A stretch of 58,108 nt of DNA, from assembly GCA_011317545.1 (NCBI GenBank), contig WUJK01000020.1:1-58108 (forward strand), given 5' to 3'. This DNA is from Coniella vitis (Eukaryota > Ascomycota > Sordariomycetes > Diaporthales > Schizoparmaceae). Below, in pieces: positions 34,571 through 47,285 of the stretch. The translations under genes were made by a program, and so were the position numbers. Positions within the stretch are counted from its first letter, which is position 1; each line of letters starts with the position of its first letter. The notes under the pieces are model-generated. The model did no database searches. It was not told the DNA's origin and saw only the letters and a list, made by a program, of their open reading frames with translations.

Positions 34571-35696
34571 CAGGACCAACTGGTCATTGGGCTACAATAT
34601 AGGCCAGGGGGTTGTTGTCACAGGATTTCGGACCTACTAGGTCACAGGCTCTTACTGGAAATTCTTTAATGTTAACAAGGACTGAAAGAATATCGGCCTA
34701 ATATTACGCCATATACGTACCAACTTCGCCACCCCTTTAATAGAAAGCATAGATAACCTATATATCAGAATATATACAGATACTAGCACATATATATGGA
34801 TAGATATTCTTCCCCACATTCGTATAAAGAGAATATCATCATCTGTTATCGCCGTCACTTACTTTCATCCCATATTACGTGATTCATCCGATTCCCCTGC
34901 TTACAATGACAAGACGGACCTGAAAACTAAACTACTCTCCTTGATATTCATTTCACTTGTGAACTGCCAGAAAACACACGACACATTTTCCCCTTGAACT
35001 TCTTCTTTGTAATCGCATCCTTGCAAATAATACAACCAATAAGTCCATGACTGGAGACCGGCACCTCCAATTTCACCATATCTTCTAATTTATAGTAGAC
35101 GACTGCCTTGTGTTACCGGAGCAAACTAAAGCACGCACCAGGTACCATTATTTATCATGGAATTAATCTAAAATCCATCAAGAGCCACTTTCTGCCAGTG
35201 ACACTGCCCGTCGACGGCGCGAGTAGGTCTGGCACTTCGGGCTAGTTTTACGAATTTTCAGAAAACGCAGCTTGACCACTATAGCAAAGGATACATTATA
35301 GTCCGTTTTTACAGGTTGAAATACTGCAAACTGTTCAAGAGTCCCGTATGTATCTCGTGCATTGCCCTATAGTCCAGTCTGCGGACGTCAACTGAAATAC
35401 AATCTATCATAGCCAACAGCACAGCGACTTTGGGTACCCCGTCCCCTGATTTCCCAACTAATAAAAAAGGATCAAGTTCTTTAAGACAATTCAAGATCAA
35501 ATGATGACAAGCACCGGGAAGCCGATGCCCCAGTTAATGACGAATGTATGTACAGCACGCGGAACTCGGCCATCGTGACGCTGCCCGAGGTTATGGAAAT
35601 TCCAGGGCGTTGTGCCAGGTTGTATAAACAGCTTAGTTGCTGAAGACGCCCCTATATTTCATACTTCTAAAGCTATAGAGTCCAGAAGAAATGTGA
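34571..35696. other. Intergenic DNA, no gene recognised
   Basis: Composition is normal and not RIPed. Short open frames here (for example 35309-35500 minus, which lacks supporting features) give no convincing protein. No RNA gene or repeat was seen. Confidence 0.5.
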
Positions 35697-36405
35697 TTAT
35701 TCTACACCCTTCCAAACGTTTAACCTATTGATCCATGATCCCACAATGCCTAGGCCTTTTGCTTTTGCTTGAGCATCACGTTCTGTTCAGCAAATTAGTC
35801 TTGCTCTATAACAGTACGATACTTGAAAATAATTTACCGTCTAATCTAGCTGCAGCTTCCTCTAGTATTGGCAATACTGCATTGAAGAACGCCGGCGCCA
35901 CACCTCGCTCTTGACCGGTTCTTGCATGAAGCAGAGCGCTTATGGGACCTAAAAAGGGAGCCGATAATCGTGGGTCCGCCCCGTAGCGTAATAAAATCTC
36001 AATAGCAGGTAGGTTGTTCTCCATGCCCTTGAACCCATCATTGATCTGGTAGTGCAGCTTCCAATTGACGAAGAAGGCTAAAACATAACCATGATTCCGT
36101 AGCTTACCAAAGTCATGGTCGAGCTCGTTTGGATCTGCTCCAGCACGTAGAGCCGCCTCTACAGCCGCAGCCTTAACTTCGGGCGGGTCAAGGCTAAGAG
36201 CTGCAACGAAGAGGGGTGGTTGCGCTCTTTCGACCCATTTATCTTCGCTCATTGCGAGCCAAGCAGCTCCACGCTCTTCGTCGGTTAGGCTTTTATCCTC
36301 AGCAATAGCAAAGAACCGCTGATTAAAGATTGAAGGTTCGCATTGGACAGGTTTTTCTGGAGGAATTGGATCCAGCGCAGAGTCTAAGGCGCATTGCTTC
36401 GTCAT
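35697..36405 (-). CDS. Ankyrin-repeat-like protein, two exons
   Basis: Exon 1 runs 36405-35838 and exon 2 runs 35782-35697, separated by a 55-bp intron (35837-35783) with GT...AG ends and a CTAAT/GCTGAAC-type branch region. The ATG at 36405 is the first in frame. Splicing gives 217 residues and replaces a short readthrough tail with a charged, Trp-containing C-terminus (ERDAQAKAKGLG...). Two degenerate ankyrin-like units are visible: residues 81-96 (VEAALRAGADPNELD) and 134-150 (AIEILLRYGADPRLSAP). There is no signal peptide and no membrane segment, so it is probably intracellular and protein-binding. Start and intron are inferred from sequence; the partner and role are unknown. Confidence 0.72.
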
Positions 36406-36793
36406 TGTTGGGAGTGAAGGTTGGTGGAGTTGTTCGCACGAAAGAGGGAGTATTTGTCCTTCGATCAAGTACTATGGGTATGAAAAGCACAGGAACAATA
36501 TATATACATATAATTTATTCCTCTATGAGCTATTTGTGTTTAGTTCGGCTATTCTGATTGCCGAGCTGTGTCTGACTAATTGCTTACTTGGCATAAATAT
36601 AACTTGATGGTATGACTGTGTCCGACAACTGGGGCCGGGAATAACCTGTTGGTCTTACTGTCAGACAAGGTACTATGTATGGTGTATGATATGAGAGACT
36701 GTCGACGGAGGTTTGGAGGGCTTAATAAGTGTCCAAAATTCAATTCCCACCATATTTTACACAGAATTGTCACGGTACAACTATCCGCTTAAA
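36406..36793. other. Intergenic DNA upstream of the ankyrin-like gene
   Basis: Nothing recognisable beyond the likely promoter of the minus-strand gene. No gene or repeat seen. Confidence 0.45.
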
Positions 36794-36887
36794 TACCCGG
36801 AGGCATTAGGTCACCATTCTCTAGCCTCCCCGTGTAAGGGCGCCAGTGGAGGCAGGCGGCAGTACGCTGACCTAATGCCTCCGGGTA
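36794..36887. mobile_element. 94-bp MITE-like hairpin element with perfect terminal inverted repeats
   Basis: TACCCGGAGGCATTAGGTCA (36794-36813) is the exact reverse complement of 36868-36887, enclosing a 54-base GC-rich centre. If the outer TA is a target duplication, the element is 90 bp with 18-bp inverted repeats, which fits a Tc1/mariner-type miniature element. It has no coding capacity. It lies between two divergently transcribed genes, about 390 bp from one start codon and 615 bp from the other. Confidence 0.7.
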
Positions 36888-37502
36888 AAGACAAATTCCA
36901 AAAACTCGGATTATTGTACCCATATATTCAAAGTGTCAGAGGGATTCCTCGTCTCTTTATTCCAAGTCACTTGCTGTACTCGTATATCAGTAGCTACACA
37001 AAGCTACTGAATCGAGCCAACGCTACCATATTGATTTTTATATATTTTATTTATACCTTTGACGTGATACCTGACGAATACCGCTCAAGAGCATACACGA
37101 GTCAGTTATAGTACGATCTGGACCAATGAGCATCGTACAACTCGGAACCAACACGATGTAAATCTGACTCAGCTTCCACTTAATGTGATAGAGTGGAGTG
37201 AAGTCTTAGTATTGCCTCTTCTAAGAGTCTCAGTCTATATTTGGATAAGACGACAAATTTGAAGGCTGGGCCGTATCCTACCAGGGATATGGACAATTTT
37301 ATCCTATCGCTGTAAGATGCCTCTTGGTGTACCGGACCTTAGATGGTGAAGAACTGCCAATAGAAATATTACAAGTATATAGTATAAGTCTCGATCAATT
37401 CATTAGATACGCATACTTGCATTTGGAAAACATTATCAAAATAACTTGAATTCAAAGCATCAAACTAGTTCAGGATCGACCTTCACGTTACATTCACCAA
37501 CA
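36888..37502. other. Intergenic DNA, promoter side of the secreted-protein gene
   Basis: No coding frame or RNA was recognised. It should hold the promoter of the gene starting at 37503. No clear TATA box was identified. Confidence 0.45.
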
Positions 37503-38636
37503 ATGCGTTATAATCCTCTTTTGTTACTCGCCATCTTTCGGCTGGCCGAAACTTCACCTGTTGATTTTCACCCTTTACAGGCTGATGATAGCATCTCTGC
37601 CTCCCAAAACCTTCATCTGGGAAGGACTGTCATTGATGCGCCGTACTCAGCTGAAAATCTTATCCTCCAAGACCGAGATACCACCCTCCCAAGAGCTGCA
37701 AAATCGACAAGCGCAACCTGTCCCGCTGCAAACACTACAAGCGCTACTACAAAAGCAGCTCGTTGGCTATCGGGGTTGGTTCGACGAGCGACTGAATACG
37801 GAACACTTGATATACCGACAGCGGCAGAGCCCCTGGATAAATGGGCTACCAAGATATACAAAGACGCGAGTAAAAACAAGGCCGTATATGTGAACTTCGA
37901 GCAAAGCGCGACACCAGATTACAGACCTACCTCTCGTTTCGAGAAATTTGGCGACACTCCTTTTTATATGACACTTACCGGCCTATACGGTTGTACCAGC
38001 GTCGTCGTAGCATCTTACTGTGGTGCATACATGTCCCACTTTTGGGATCCTGTTATGAACGACGGTATATTTAAAACCGATACGAGCGTCTTCATTGCTG
38101 GTGCAGAGGATGCTTTGAAAGGCGTCAAGAACTTGGCTGCAGAGACAAAAGCAACTAAAAACGTCCAATGGAAGCCCTCTATGGCACCAGCTAATGACTT
38201 TATTTCCCTCGAAGCACACAAGTCTTGTCTTAGTAAAGACTACGGAGCTCAAGCCTTTATATTTACGCCCATCGCCTCCGGGGGTACTTCGGTTCCTGCA
38301 GACCCTAATACTGTTAGTGCTCTGAAAACAGTCGTCGCCGACTTAACAGGGTTAAAGGCTACAGACATCGCCACTCACTTGTACAAATCACCCGGGGAGA
38401 CTACAGCGAAAGCTAAGACAAATGGACAAGGAAAAGTGCTTCTTAGTTACAACCCGGCGACGGGCGCCAAAAACCAAGAGCATGCATACCAAGTGCACGT
38501 CAAGAAAATGGACACACCGTCGGTCACTATGGTGCTTGGCGATACGTGGCATGGTGACGCTAATCAATGTACTTGCCCTAACTCGCCGTTGCTTGTTAAG
38601 CGCCACGATCCGTCTTGCTGCTGCGCGATTCAGTAA
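37503..38636 (+). CDS. Secreted protein with central GCTSVVV...HFWD motif, family unassigned
   Basis: The frame is open upstream of 37503 but has no ATG there; the first ATG gives 377 residues and puts a signal peptide at the N-terminus (MRYNPLLLLAIFRLAETS). A dibasic RR at residues 94-95 suggests Kex2 removal of a propeptide. The core motif GCTSVVVASYCGAYMSHFWD at residues 163-182 resembles a segment I associate with many uncharacterised secreted proteins of filamentous ascomycetes. The C-terminus has a CTC motif, a second dibasic KR, and ends CCCAIQ, whose last four residues fit a CaaX box. No catalytic motif is visible. No intron is needed. Codons are not RIPed. It could be an effector-like or extracellular protein, but function is unknown. 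Confidence 0.82.
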   Translation: MRYNPLLLLAIFRLAETSPVDFHPLQADDSISASQNLHLGRTVIDAPYSAENLILQDRDTTLPRAAKSTSATCPAANTTSATTKAARWLSGLVRRATEYGTLDIPTAAEPLDKWATKIYKDASKNKAVYVNFEQSATPDYRPTSRFEKFGDTPFYMTLTGLYGCTSVVVASYCGAYMSHFWDPVMNDGIFKTDTSVFIAGAEDALKGVKNLAAETKATKNVQWKPSMAPANDFISLEAHKSCLSKDYGAQAFIFTPIASGGTSVPADPNTVSALKTVVADLTGLKATDIATHLYKSPGETTAKAKTNGQGKVLLSYNPATGAKNQEHAYQVHVKKMDTPSVTMVLGDTWHGDANQCTCPNSPLLVKRHDPSCCCAIQ

Positions 38637-39015
38637 AGCCCGGTTGGGAGAAGTCATGCTCGTCAAGCAGGTATATCGGCCCAATTTAGTAATGGCTACT
38701 TATGCATCAGTTGATGATTAACCAAATGTACAAGCGGCTATAAAGATGGATCATTGTTGGCTATACAGTACACAATTTAAGAAAGCATGGTTTTTTTCTC
38801 GGATACTAAATTAGGAAAGTGCATTTTCATTGCGACGTATAATAACTAGATATCCTAATCTATATACTACAGCTCAGTATCCACAAAGTCCGGTTAAGGC
38901 GTTAGTGCATGCAACCAAAACGGCCCGCAAAACCTGCAGCAGCCCTAACTAATTGTTAATAGCGCCACCTATATTAGCTGTAAATTGCAACATTTGTGTG
39001 CACTTAACTGTTAGT
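38637..39015. other. Downstream DNA of the secreted-protein gene
   Basis: Normal composition, no gene seen. It is the last non-RIPed stretch before the repeat border. Confidence 0.45.
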
Positions 39016-39187
39016 ACGTTTCTGGGCCACCTTTCCAAGCTACGTTTCTGGGCCACCTTTCCAAGCCACCTTTCCAAGCCACCTTTCTAAGCTACCTTTC
39101 TAAGCTACCTTTCTAAGCTACCTTTCTAAGCTACCCTTCTAGCTACTCTTCTAGCTACCCTTTTACTTACTTTTCTCGCTACCTTTC

Positions 39188-39190
<3 letters not shown>
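39016..39190. repeat. Decaying 13-bp minisatellite at the edge of the RIPed block
   Basis: It begins with two copies of a 26-bp unit (acgtttctgggccacctttccaagct) and continues as 12-13 bp units (acctttccaagcc, acctttctaagct, acccttctagct). From left to right CCA becomes CTA unit by unit, the CpA to TpA change of RIP. Confidence 0.8.
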
Positions 39191-39610
<420 letters not shown>

Positions 39611-40932
39611 AATAAAGAAATAAAGAGAAAGTTATAAATATATTATATATATATTATCGAGATTAATATAATTTAAATTATACCTATATAATATATAATT
39701 TAGCTTTATAATATATAATATTTATTATTATTACTTTAAAAGCTAAGTATAGCTTAGTATTATTATATAAGCTTTATATAAAAGAATAAAAGAATAAAAG
39801 AATAAAAGATATAAAGAATAAAAGAATAAAAGAATAAAAGAATAAAAGAATAAAAAAATAAAAGAATAAAAGAATAAAAGAATAAAAAAATAAAAGAATA
39901 AAAGAATAAAAGAATAAAAAAATAAAAAAATAAAAAAATAAAAAAATAAAAAAATAAAAAAATAAAAAAATAAAAAAATAAAAAAATAAAAAAAATAAAA
40001 AAATAAAAAAATAAAAAAAATAAAAAAATAAAAAAATAAAAAAATAAAAAAATAAAAAAATAAAAAAATAAAAAAATAAAAGAAAAGAAAATAAAAAATA
40101 AAAAATAAAGATATAAAATATTATATATAATATATATTATAGAATTTAACCTATAAATAAAGCTTATAAAAGTACTATTTATTATTATAATATATTATAA
40201 GAAAAGAAAGGTATAAATATAAATTATATTATATTATAATATAAAGAAACTATAAATATATATTAATATTAAAAATATCTAAAGCTTATAAATTAAGCTT
40301 TTAAACTTAGCTAATTATATTATACTAATTAGCTATAATTTTATTATTTAGAACCTATTTTATATATATAATAAACTATTTTATCTAAATATTATAAGAA
40401 ATAATATTATAAATAAATTAACTTTAAAAGAAATCGTTATTTAAATAAGTATTATATTAATAGAATTTATTAAATATACTAATACGCTAGGTATAAAATT
40501 TATTATAGCTTTTAAATAGCTTTAAAGTAAAGAATAATAAGAAATAAAGAACTATTATAATAATAAAGTAGAAATAGAAGAATATTAAGTAAATATAATA
40601 ATATAAAAGATATTTATAAGTTATTTTAAAGTATAATAATAAAGTAATAAACTTTTTATTATTAAAAAATTTAATTAAATATAAATAATATATATATAAG
40701 AGCTTAAAATATAAGAGTTAATATATTATAATTAATTAAATTAAAGATTAAAAGTTTAATAATAAAAAGATTATATATAAATATCTTCTAAATATATATA
40801 TATCGGTTTATATCTATATAATTAAATCCTAATAATTAAATACTTATTTAACTTATAATAATATATTATATTTATAATTAAACTTTATAATATATATATC
40901 TTATTATTATTATTTTAAATATTAAATATAAT
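39611..40932. other. AT-only low-complexity DNA
   Basis: It contains (AAAAGAAT)n and (AAAAAAT)n runs at about 39780-40110, then nearly C/G-free sequence. It looks like fully RIPed or simple-sequence DNA, with no gene recognised. It continues on the other side of E9. Confidence 0.7.
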
Positions 40933-40937
40933 ATTAT
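40933..40937. repeat. Target-site duplication of E9, left copy (ATTAT)
   Basis: It is identical to 48510-48514. Because both flanks are AT-rich a chance match is possible, but it lies exactly at both LTR ends. Confidence 0.8.
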
Positions 40938-41394
40938 TATTATAACCCATAAACATGCAGGTCATAGGAATAGGCCAGCGTAACCATATGCCAGCAAATC
41001 GGAACCTTAACGGACCGATAGGGATCTCTTATATAAGGAATACGGATAATATAATCAGGGTTAGGGTAGAGCCTATAAGAGATTACTATTACCTATCGGA
41101 TAGTTAATAGGCAACTATAGGCATTAATAGGCTTAGATAGGCTACGTATTAATGAATAAGAATAACGGAAGGATATAAGGACGATAGATTTCCTAGCTAT
41201 TAGATAGTTTTCCTTATAGTCTTTAGTTGTAAATCTAAGTATTATTTTATATAATAGGGTAATCCCTCTTAATTACTTATAATACTTAATATTACTCGAT
41301 AACGTACGAAGACTTAAAGGTAATACTTCCCCACCTGCTAATATATAACTTATAGGTACTTCCAGAATCCGGGATTTAGGTAAGGATTATTATA
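40938..41394 (+). repeat. Family A1 LTR (457 bp), 5' LTR of E9
   Basis: Its outer end keeps catgcaggtcat and ccatatgccagcaaatc, with TG/CA dinucleotides lost in most other copies. The telomere-type motif is at 41055-41067 (TCAGGGTTAGGGT). Confidence 0.93.
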
Positions 41395-41449
41395 TTTTTA
41401 TAACTCTTATTTAGGATAATCTATATATACCTCTTAGGTAATATTAAGT

Positions 41450-43627
41450 ATAGTAATAGCTCCTTAAACTCCTACCCCGTTTACCTTAGGCGAAGGACGT
41501 CGCTAGGTTATAACCTAAGAAGATATAATACGCTAATTAATCGAACTTACTTAGCAACTCGCTATACTCCGATAGGCTTAGGAGTAGCAGAATCGTACTA
41601 TCTATCGGTAGGCCTAATAGCTCGAATAATATTAAGCTACGGCTACTATACCCCTAGCGCCTATTATCTAAAATACCGGTAACGGCTATAAGATAGATAA
41701 ACCTGCTATATATAATAGTAACTAGAAGACGCTTTAAGGGTTCCTTACCTATTATAAGGCGTACTTCCTATATAATATAGCGCAATTTACTACTAAACCC
41801 GATAAAGTTATCCTAGCCGGTATACGACTCGAAAAGGACGCACTTATTTAGTACGAACCCTTACTTCGTAACTATATTAAATACCTAGGCAACCTCGATT
41901 AACGTAAAACGACTACTAAGAGTATATTCGATTCGTTCGCAGGGTTCGAACGTATCCTTAAGGAAATATTTAGCGATCCTAACGAAGAACGGACTATAGC
42001 GTAGCAACTTATAGAACTTAAATAGAATAAGTCCGCTTTAGCTTATACGGTTCGCTTTAAGCAACTCTTAGTACGCCTCCCTTAGGAAGATAAGAACCTT
42101 ATAAAATACTATTATAAAGGATTTAAGGATAAGGTTAAAGACGAAATCTCTAAGTAGGACTAGCCCGAAGACTTTACGATATTTAGCAATAACGCTATCC
42201 GTATTAATAACCGTCTCTACGAAAGACGTATAGAGAAAAGCAAGAAAGGAGAAAGCTATACTATATAGAGAAATTACGCTAATATAGGACGGCGGATTTA
42301 ATAGATAACTAACCGTAGCTTCTAGTAATAAGGTATAGCAGTTAGCGGTACGATATACTTAGGCCCTATAGAGCTCGACGTAGCTTAATATAAACCTATA
42401 AGTAAGGAATGCTTTAACTATAGTAAGATAGGCTACTTCGTACGAGAATACCGATAACCTAAGAAACCTAGAGAATTTAAGAAAGTCCCCGAAGGACGAT
42501 AAGCTAATATTATAATACGCGAGACTATAGACTCTACTCCTAGCTAAAACCAGCTTTTAGAGTAAGCATCGGACGACTCCGATTATAAACTCCTTAACTG
42601 GACCTTCTATTATAAGGATAATTATATAACGTACCTCTCGGTAAAGTAAGGCTTAGGATAGTTCCCTTAAAAACCTCGTAAGGAACGATAAATTATAGTT
42701 ACCTAGAGGATACCCCTCCTAACGGATATTTTATAGAGTAATATTACGGAAATTACGGAATAATAGGAAACGCTTAGTATCGGTTAGAGTACTAGCACCT
42801 AAACTACTAATAAAGAAACGAGCTTAGAATCAGAAAGCTCTATAGACGAAGATATTAATAAAGGAGACGTATACTACCTTATCTACGGTATTATACTTAG
42901 AGAACTATTCCGAATAATATCTTATTAAGACGAAACCCCCCTTATATAGGAAGATACGCGAATTAATTACCTCTACGAAAAATACTACTAGATCGTATAG
43001 TTTGCCTATATTATATATAATTATAGATAATACTTTAAATATAAGGTAACTAACGAATAGTTCCCTATACGCGAGATAGGGTATAGTATTATCGCCTACG
43101 ATAACGATAATAGCGATTATTATAAAGTACTTAGAATAAGGGGAAACTACGCTAGTATTAGCCTTATATATAATACCCCCTACGAATATACTACGTAATA
43201 AGTAAAATAGTACTAATATACGATACCCCAGTATATACCTTACGCGCAAGAAAAAGCGCTCGACTAGTATAGAATACGCGAATAGAAATAAAGGGAAAAG
43301 CTCGCAAAGCCTATATACGTAGAACCTACGTATTATAGCTTCTATAAGCGTACCGACTACGTAGAATACCTAGCGGATAAAGTATATACCTACTATAACC
43401 TTAAGGATAGTTAGCCCGGAGTATAGACTCCGTATACCGAAGAAGAAAATCAAGCGCGCCTATAGCGATAAGCCGTAGTATATATATAATACGGAATATA
43501 ATAAGCTAAGAACCTAGTATAGATAGTAGTTCTTAGAGTATAGTAAGAATAGCAGAACCTAAAAGGCAAGGATTACTTATAAGGGATAATAAGCAATTAG
43601 GATTTATAGCAAAGTCCCTCTACGCGA
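41450..43627 (+). pseudogene. E9 gag remnant
   Basis: It is colinear with E2 gag. The zinc knuckle begins at 42410, where the first Cys codon (tgc) is kept and the others are Tyr. RIP stops occur throughout. The opposite-strand open frame at 42905-43249 is a shadow. Confidence 0.82.
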
Positions 43628-46600
43628 TAGATAGCTCGATATACGAATATTTAAAAATCGTAGTACGAATTAACGATAAATACTATATAGCACTCCTAAA
43701 CAGCGGAGCATAAGGAAACTTTATATCCCTAAGCGTTATTAATAGAGAACGGATACCTTAGAAGAAGAAGATAGAACCCTATAAACTTAGTATTATAGAA
43801 GGTATAGAAGTTACTTACGGCTAAGGTATTATCGATATAGAATCTAAGTAATTACTAATTACGATCTATAGACGTATAATACTAATAAACTTCGATATTA
43901 CGGATACCGTATAATACGAGCTGATCTTAGGTATATTATAGTTAAGAAAGGAAAATCCTCGAATCGATTAGACTAATAGCTATATTTTATAGGATAAAGC
44001 GGATACCTAAGAAGCGGTTATAATTAAAGGCGTAGGATCGGATTTAGTTACTAAGCGATACCTAGGTAGTAGGGGCTTAAACGAATTTATATATACCTCT
44101 AAATCGAGAAGAGCTAAGGCGATAGCTACCCTAGGATACGATAAACCTCGATAGCTTATAGAGAAGGATCTAGCGATAGTTAGTACCTAATAGAATAAGG
44201 GATATAGCAGATTAGGATATAATATAATAGGATTCTATAGATAGTAGGATATATTATCGCGATAAGTTTAAGAAGGAACTAAGTATATATAACGATATCT
44301 CCTTATAATAGCAACTATATAAGACGAAGATATATTTAGAGACCTCTCCGGTATACTAGAAGAGTATCGGAAGTTTATAAAACTATTTTAAGGAAAATTC
44401 GATAACGGCCTATTAGAGCACGGCCTATACGATTACGAGATCCTACTTAAAGAAGGAGAATAACTAAAGTTCTTTCCTATCTACGGATTAGATAAGGATA
44501 AACTTAAAGTACTTAGAGAATATATCGACGAAAATCTTAAGAAAGGCTATATTAGACCTTCTTATTTACTAGTAGGATACCTAATCCTATTTATACTAAA
44601 GAAAAATAGCAAACTACGGCTATACGTTAACTATCGGCAACTTAATAATATTATAATTAAGAATCGGTACCCCTTACCTCTCTTTAAAGAACTTAGAGAT
44701 AGACTTAGAGGAGCCTAATAGTTTATAGCCCTCGACCTTAAAGAAGGATATACGTATATTCGTATTAAACCCGGAGAAGAATAGAAAACAGCGTTTAGAA
44801 TATGCTACGGATATTTCGAATACCTTATTATACTATTCGGACTTACTAACGCCCCCGTATTATTCCAGGAAATAATAAACTTTATCTTATACGAATACCT
44901 CGACTATTTTATAATCGCTTACCTAGATAATATCCTTATTTACTCGAAGATATTCGAAGAATACTAGAAGTATATTACGATAATCCTATAAATCCTCTAA
45001 GATAATAAGATTTTAATAGAACCTACTAAATATAACTGGAATACTTAAGAAGTTAACTACCTCGGATATACTATTATACCAGGGTATATACGAATATAGA
45101 AAGATAAAGTATAGGCAGTTAGGGACTAGCCTATACCTTAGAACGTTAAGGACGTTAGAGCCTTCTTAGGCTACGCTAACTTCTACCGATAATTTATTAA
45201 GAACTATAGTAGTATTATAGTATTACTTATAGAACTTACGAAAAAGGATACTACCTTTAACTAGAACGAATAGGTATAGAAAGCCTTTAGTATAATTAAG
45301 GATATAGTTACGTTAGAACTAATCCTAATCGAAGCAGACTAAGATAAAGTTTTCGAGATCGAGATAAACGTATTAGATTATATACTCGGTGGATAACTCG
45401 GATAACGAGACGATAAAGGACGATTACGAATAGTTAGCAACTTTAGTAAGAAGCTAAACGGATTAGAACTTAACTACGGAACGCCCGATTAAGAACTTAT
45501 AGTAATAGTAGAAGCCTTTAGGGAATAGCGGCATTACCTTATCGGCGTAAAATAATAAATCCTTATATATACGGATTATAAGAACCTTTAGGTATTTACC
45601 TTAATAAAGCAGCTTAATAAACGATAAGTTAGATAATACGAATTTCTATTAGAATTCGACTTTAAGATTATCTACTGTAAAGGTAAAGAAAACGAACGAG
45701 TAGACGCTCTTAGCAAACGGTTAGACTATAAGGACGGTAATAGCAAAGACTAGGATATTATAGTAATCTTTAGGGAAGATTCGGAAGGCAACCTTACTAT
45801 ACTATCTATCGCTAAGGAACTTAACGTAATACTATATATTAAAGGAGAAATACCTAACCTCGATAATATAATAATATTAGAATAAAACGACTATATTAGA
45901 AATATCTATAGCGTACTAATATATAGATACTAAGGAATTAGAGTAACCTATAAAAGGATCTAACGTTATTAGAATCCACTAAGCCTTAAGAAATAAGTTA
46001 TAGATATCGTTAATAACTGCGATATATACAAACGAAATAAGATAGAACGATATAAACCCTACGGACTACTATAACCCCTACTAGTACCTACGACTATTTA
46101 GTTATCTATTAGTCTAGACTTTATTACTAAGCTACCCTTCTTACGAGAACCCTTAACTTAGGTATAGTACGATAGCATCTTAGTAGTGGTTTGTAGATTA
46201 AGTAAGTATATATACTTCCTATTATATAAAGAAAGTAGTACCGCAGAAGAACTCGTATATATATTCCTCCGTATTATTATCGCTAACTACGGAATACCCT
46301 AGGAAATTATATTAGATAGAGATAGAAAATTTATATTAAAATTCTGGATCTTACTTACTAAATACCTTAGAACGATATAACGTATATCTACGGCATTTTA
46401 TCCTTAGATAAACGGATAAACAGAACATACTAACCAGATTATAGAATAATATCTATAATACTACGTTAACTACGAATAAGATAATTAGGTGGAACTCTTA
46501 CTTACGGTATAATTCGCCTATAATAGCGTAGATACGATAAGTATAGGAAAATCACTATTCTTCCTACTCTATAGACGTAACCCTACGGTATACTACGAAA

Positions 46601-47153
46601 CGCTACTAGGTGGAAACGCAGAAACGGCAGACTAATACGCCAGAAGAATTAAGCAATTATACGAAGATGCTCGACGTATACTTTAGGACGTTAAAGAATA
46701 AATAACGAAATATACTAATTAGAAAAGGATTAAGGGATTAATCCTATAGAAGGGAGATAAAGTCTACCTTAACCGTAAAAATATTAAAACTACTAAACCT
46801 AGCGATAAACTCGATTATAAGAAACTCGGACCTTATAAAATTATACGATAAATTTCCCTAGTTAACTACGAACTCGAAATCCTATATATACGTTTATACC
46901 CAGTCTTCTATATTTTACTTCTAGAACTAGCACTAGCAGACGCAGAACTCTCGTACGATACAGATATTATCGAACTAGAATAAGCATAATACGAAGTTGA
47001 ATAAATTCTCGACTTACGCAAACGCGGACGCGGGAAATAATACCTTATTAAATAGAAAGGATACGATAACTTAGAAAATACTTAGGAACTACTAAAAAAC
47101 GTATACCTAGATCTTATTAAAGAATACGAAAACAAAAAGCTATTATAGCCTTA
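43597..47153 (+). pseudogene. E9 pol remnant: protease, RT, RNase H, integrase-chromodomain
   Basis: It is colinear with E2 pol. The protease active site is at about 43695-43709, where D-S-G has become N-S-G. The RT box at 44920-44931 reads Y-L-D-N, so the catalytic Asp is lost. One Cys of the integrase zinc-binding region survives near 46018. The integrase DDE core lies at about 46115-46430 and the chromodomain at about 46970-47110. Stops are of RIP type. Confidence 0.87.
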
Positions 47154-47162
47154 GATAGAGAA

Positions 47163-47234
47163 GGTATTATAGGGAATCGAACCCCGGACCTCCTAATAAG
47201 AAACCAGGAGCTCTAACTACTAAGCTATAAGACT
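47163..47234 (-). repeat. tRNA-Arg(UCU)-like tract in E9
   Basis: The position and arms match E1, E2 and E8. The anticodon stem is weakened by RIP, and the acceptor stem does not close. Confidence 0.6.
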
Positions 47235-47285
47235 ACTTATATCTTTAACTATAATAATTACCTATAGGAATAACTAGACCCCTTA

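Noticed and set aside
35309..35500. 63-codon minus-strand open frame
   Set aside because: Too short, no motif, no clear start context; could be chance in normal-composition DNA.
36713..37111. 132-codon plus-strand open frame
   Set aside because: It spans the MITE hairpin and intergenic DNA, with no domain and no coding signature.
38388..38721. Overlapping open frames of about 98-99 codons at the end of the secreted-protein gene
   Set aside because: They are alternative frames of the real gene at 37503-38636.
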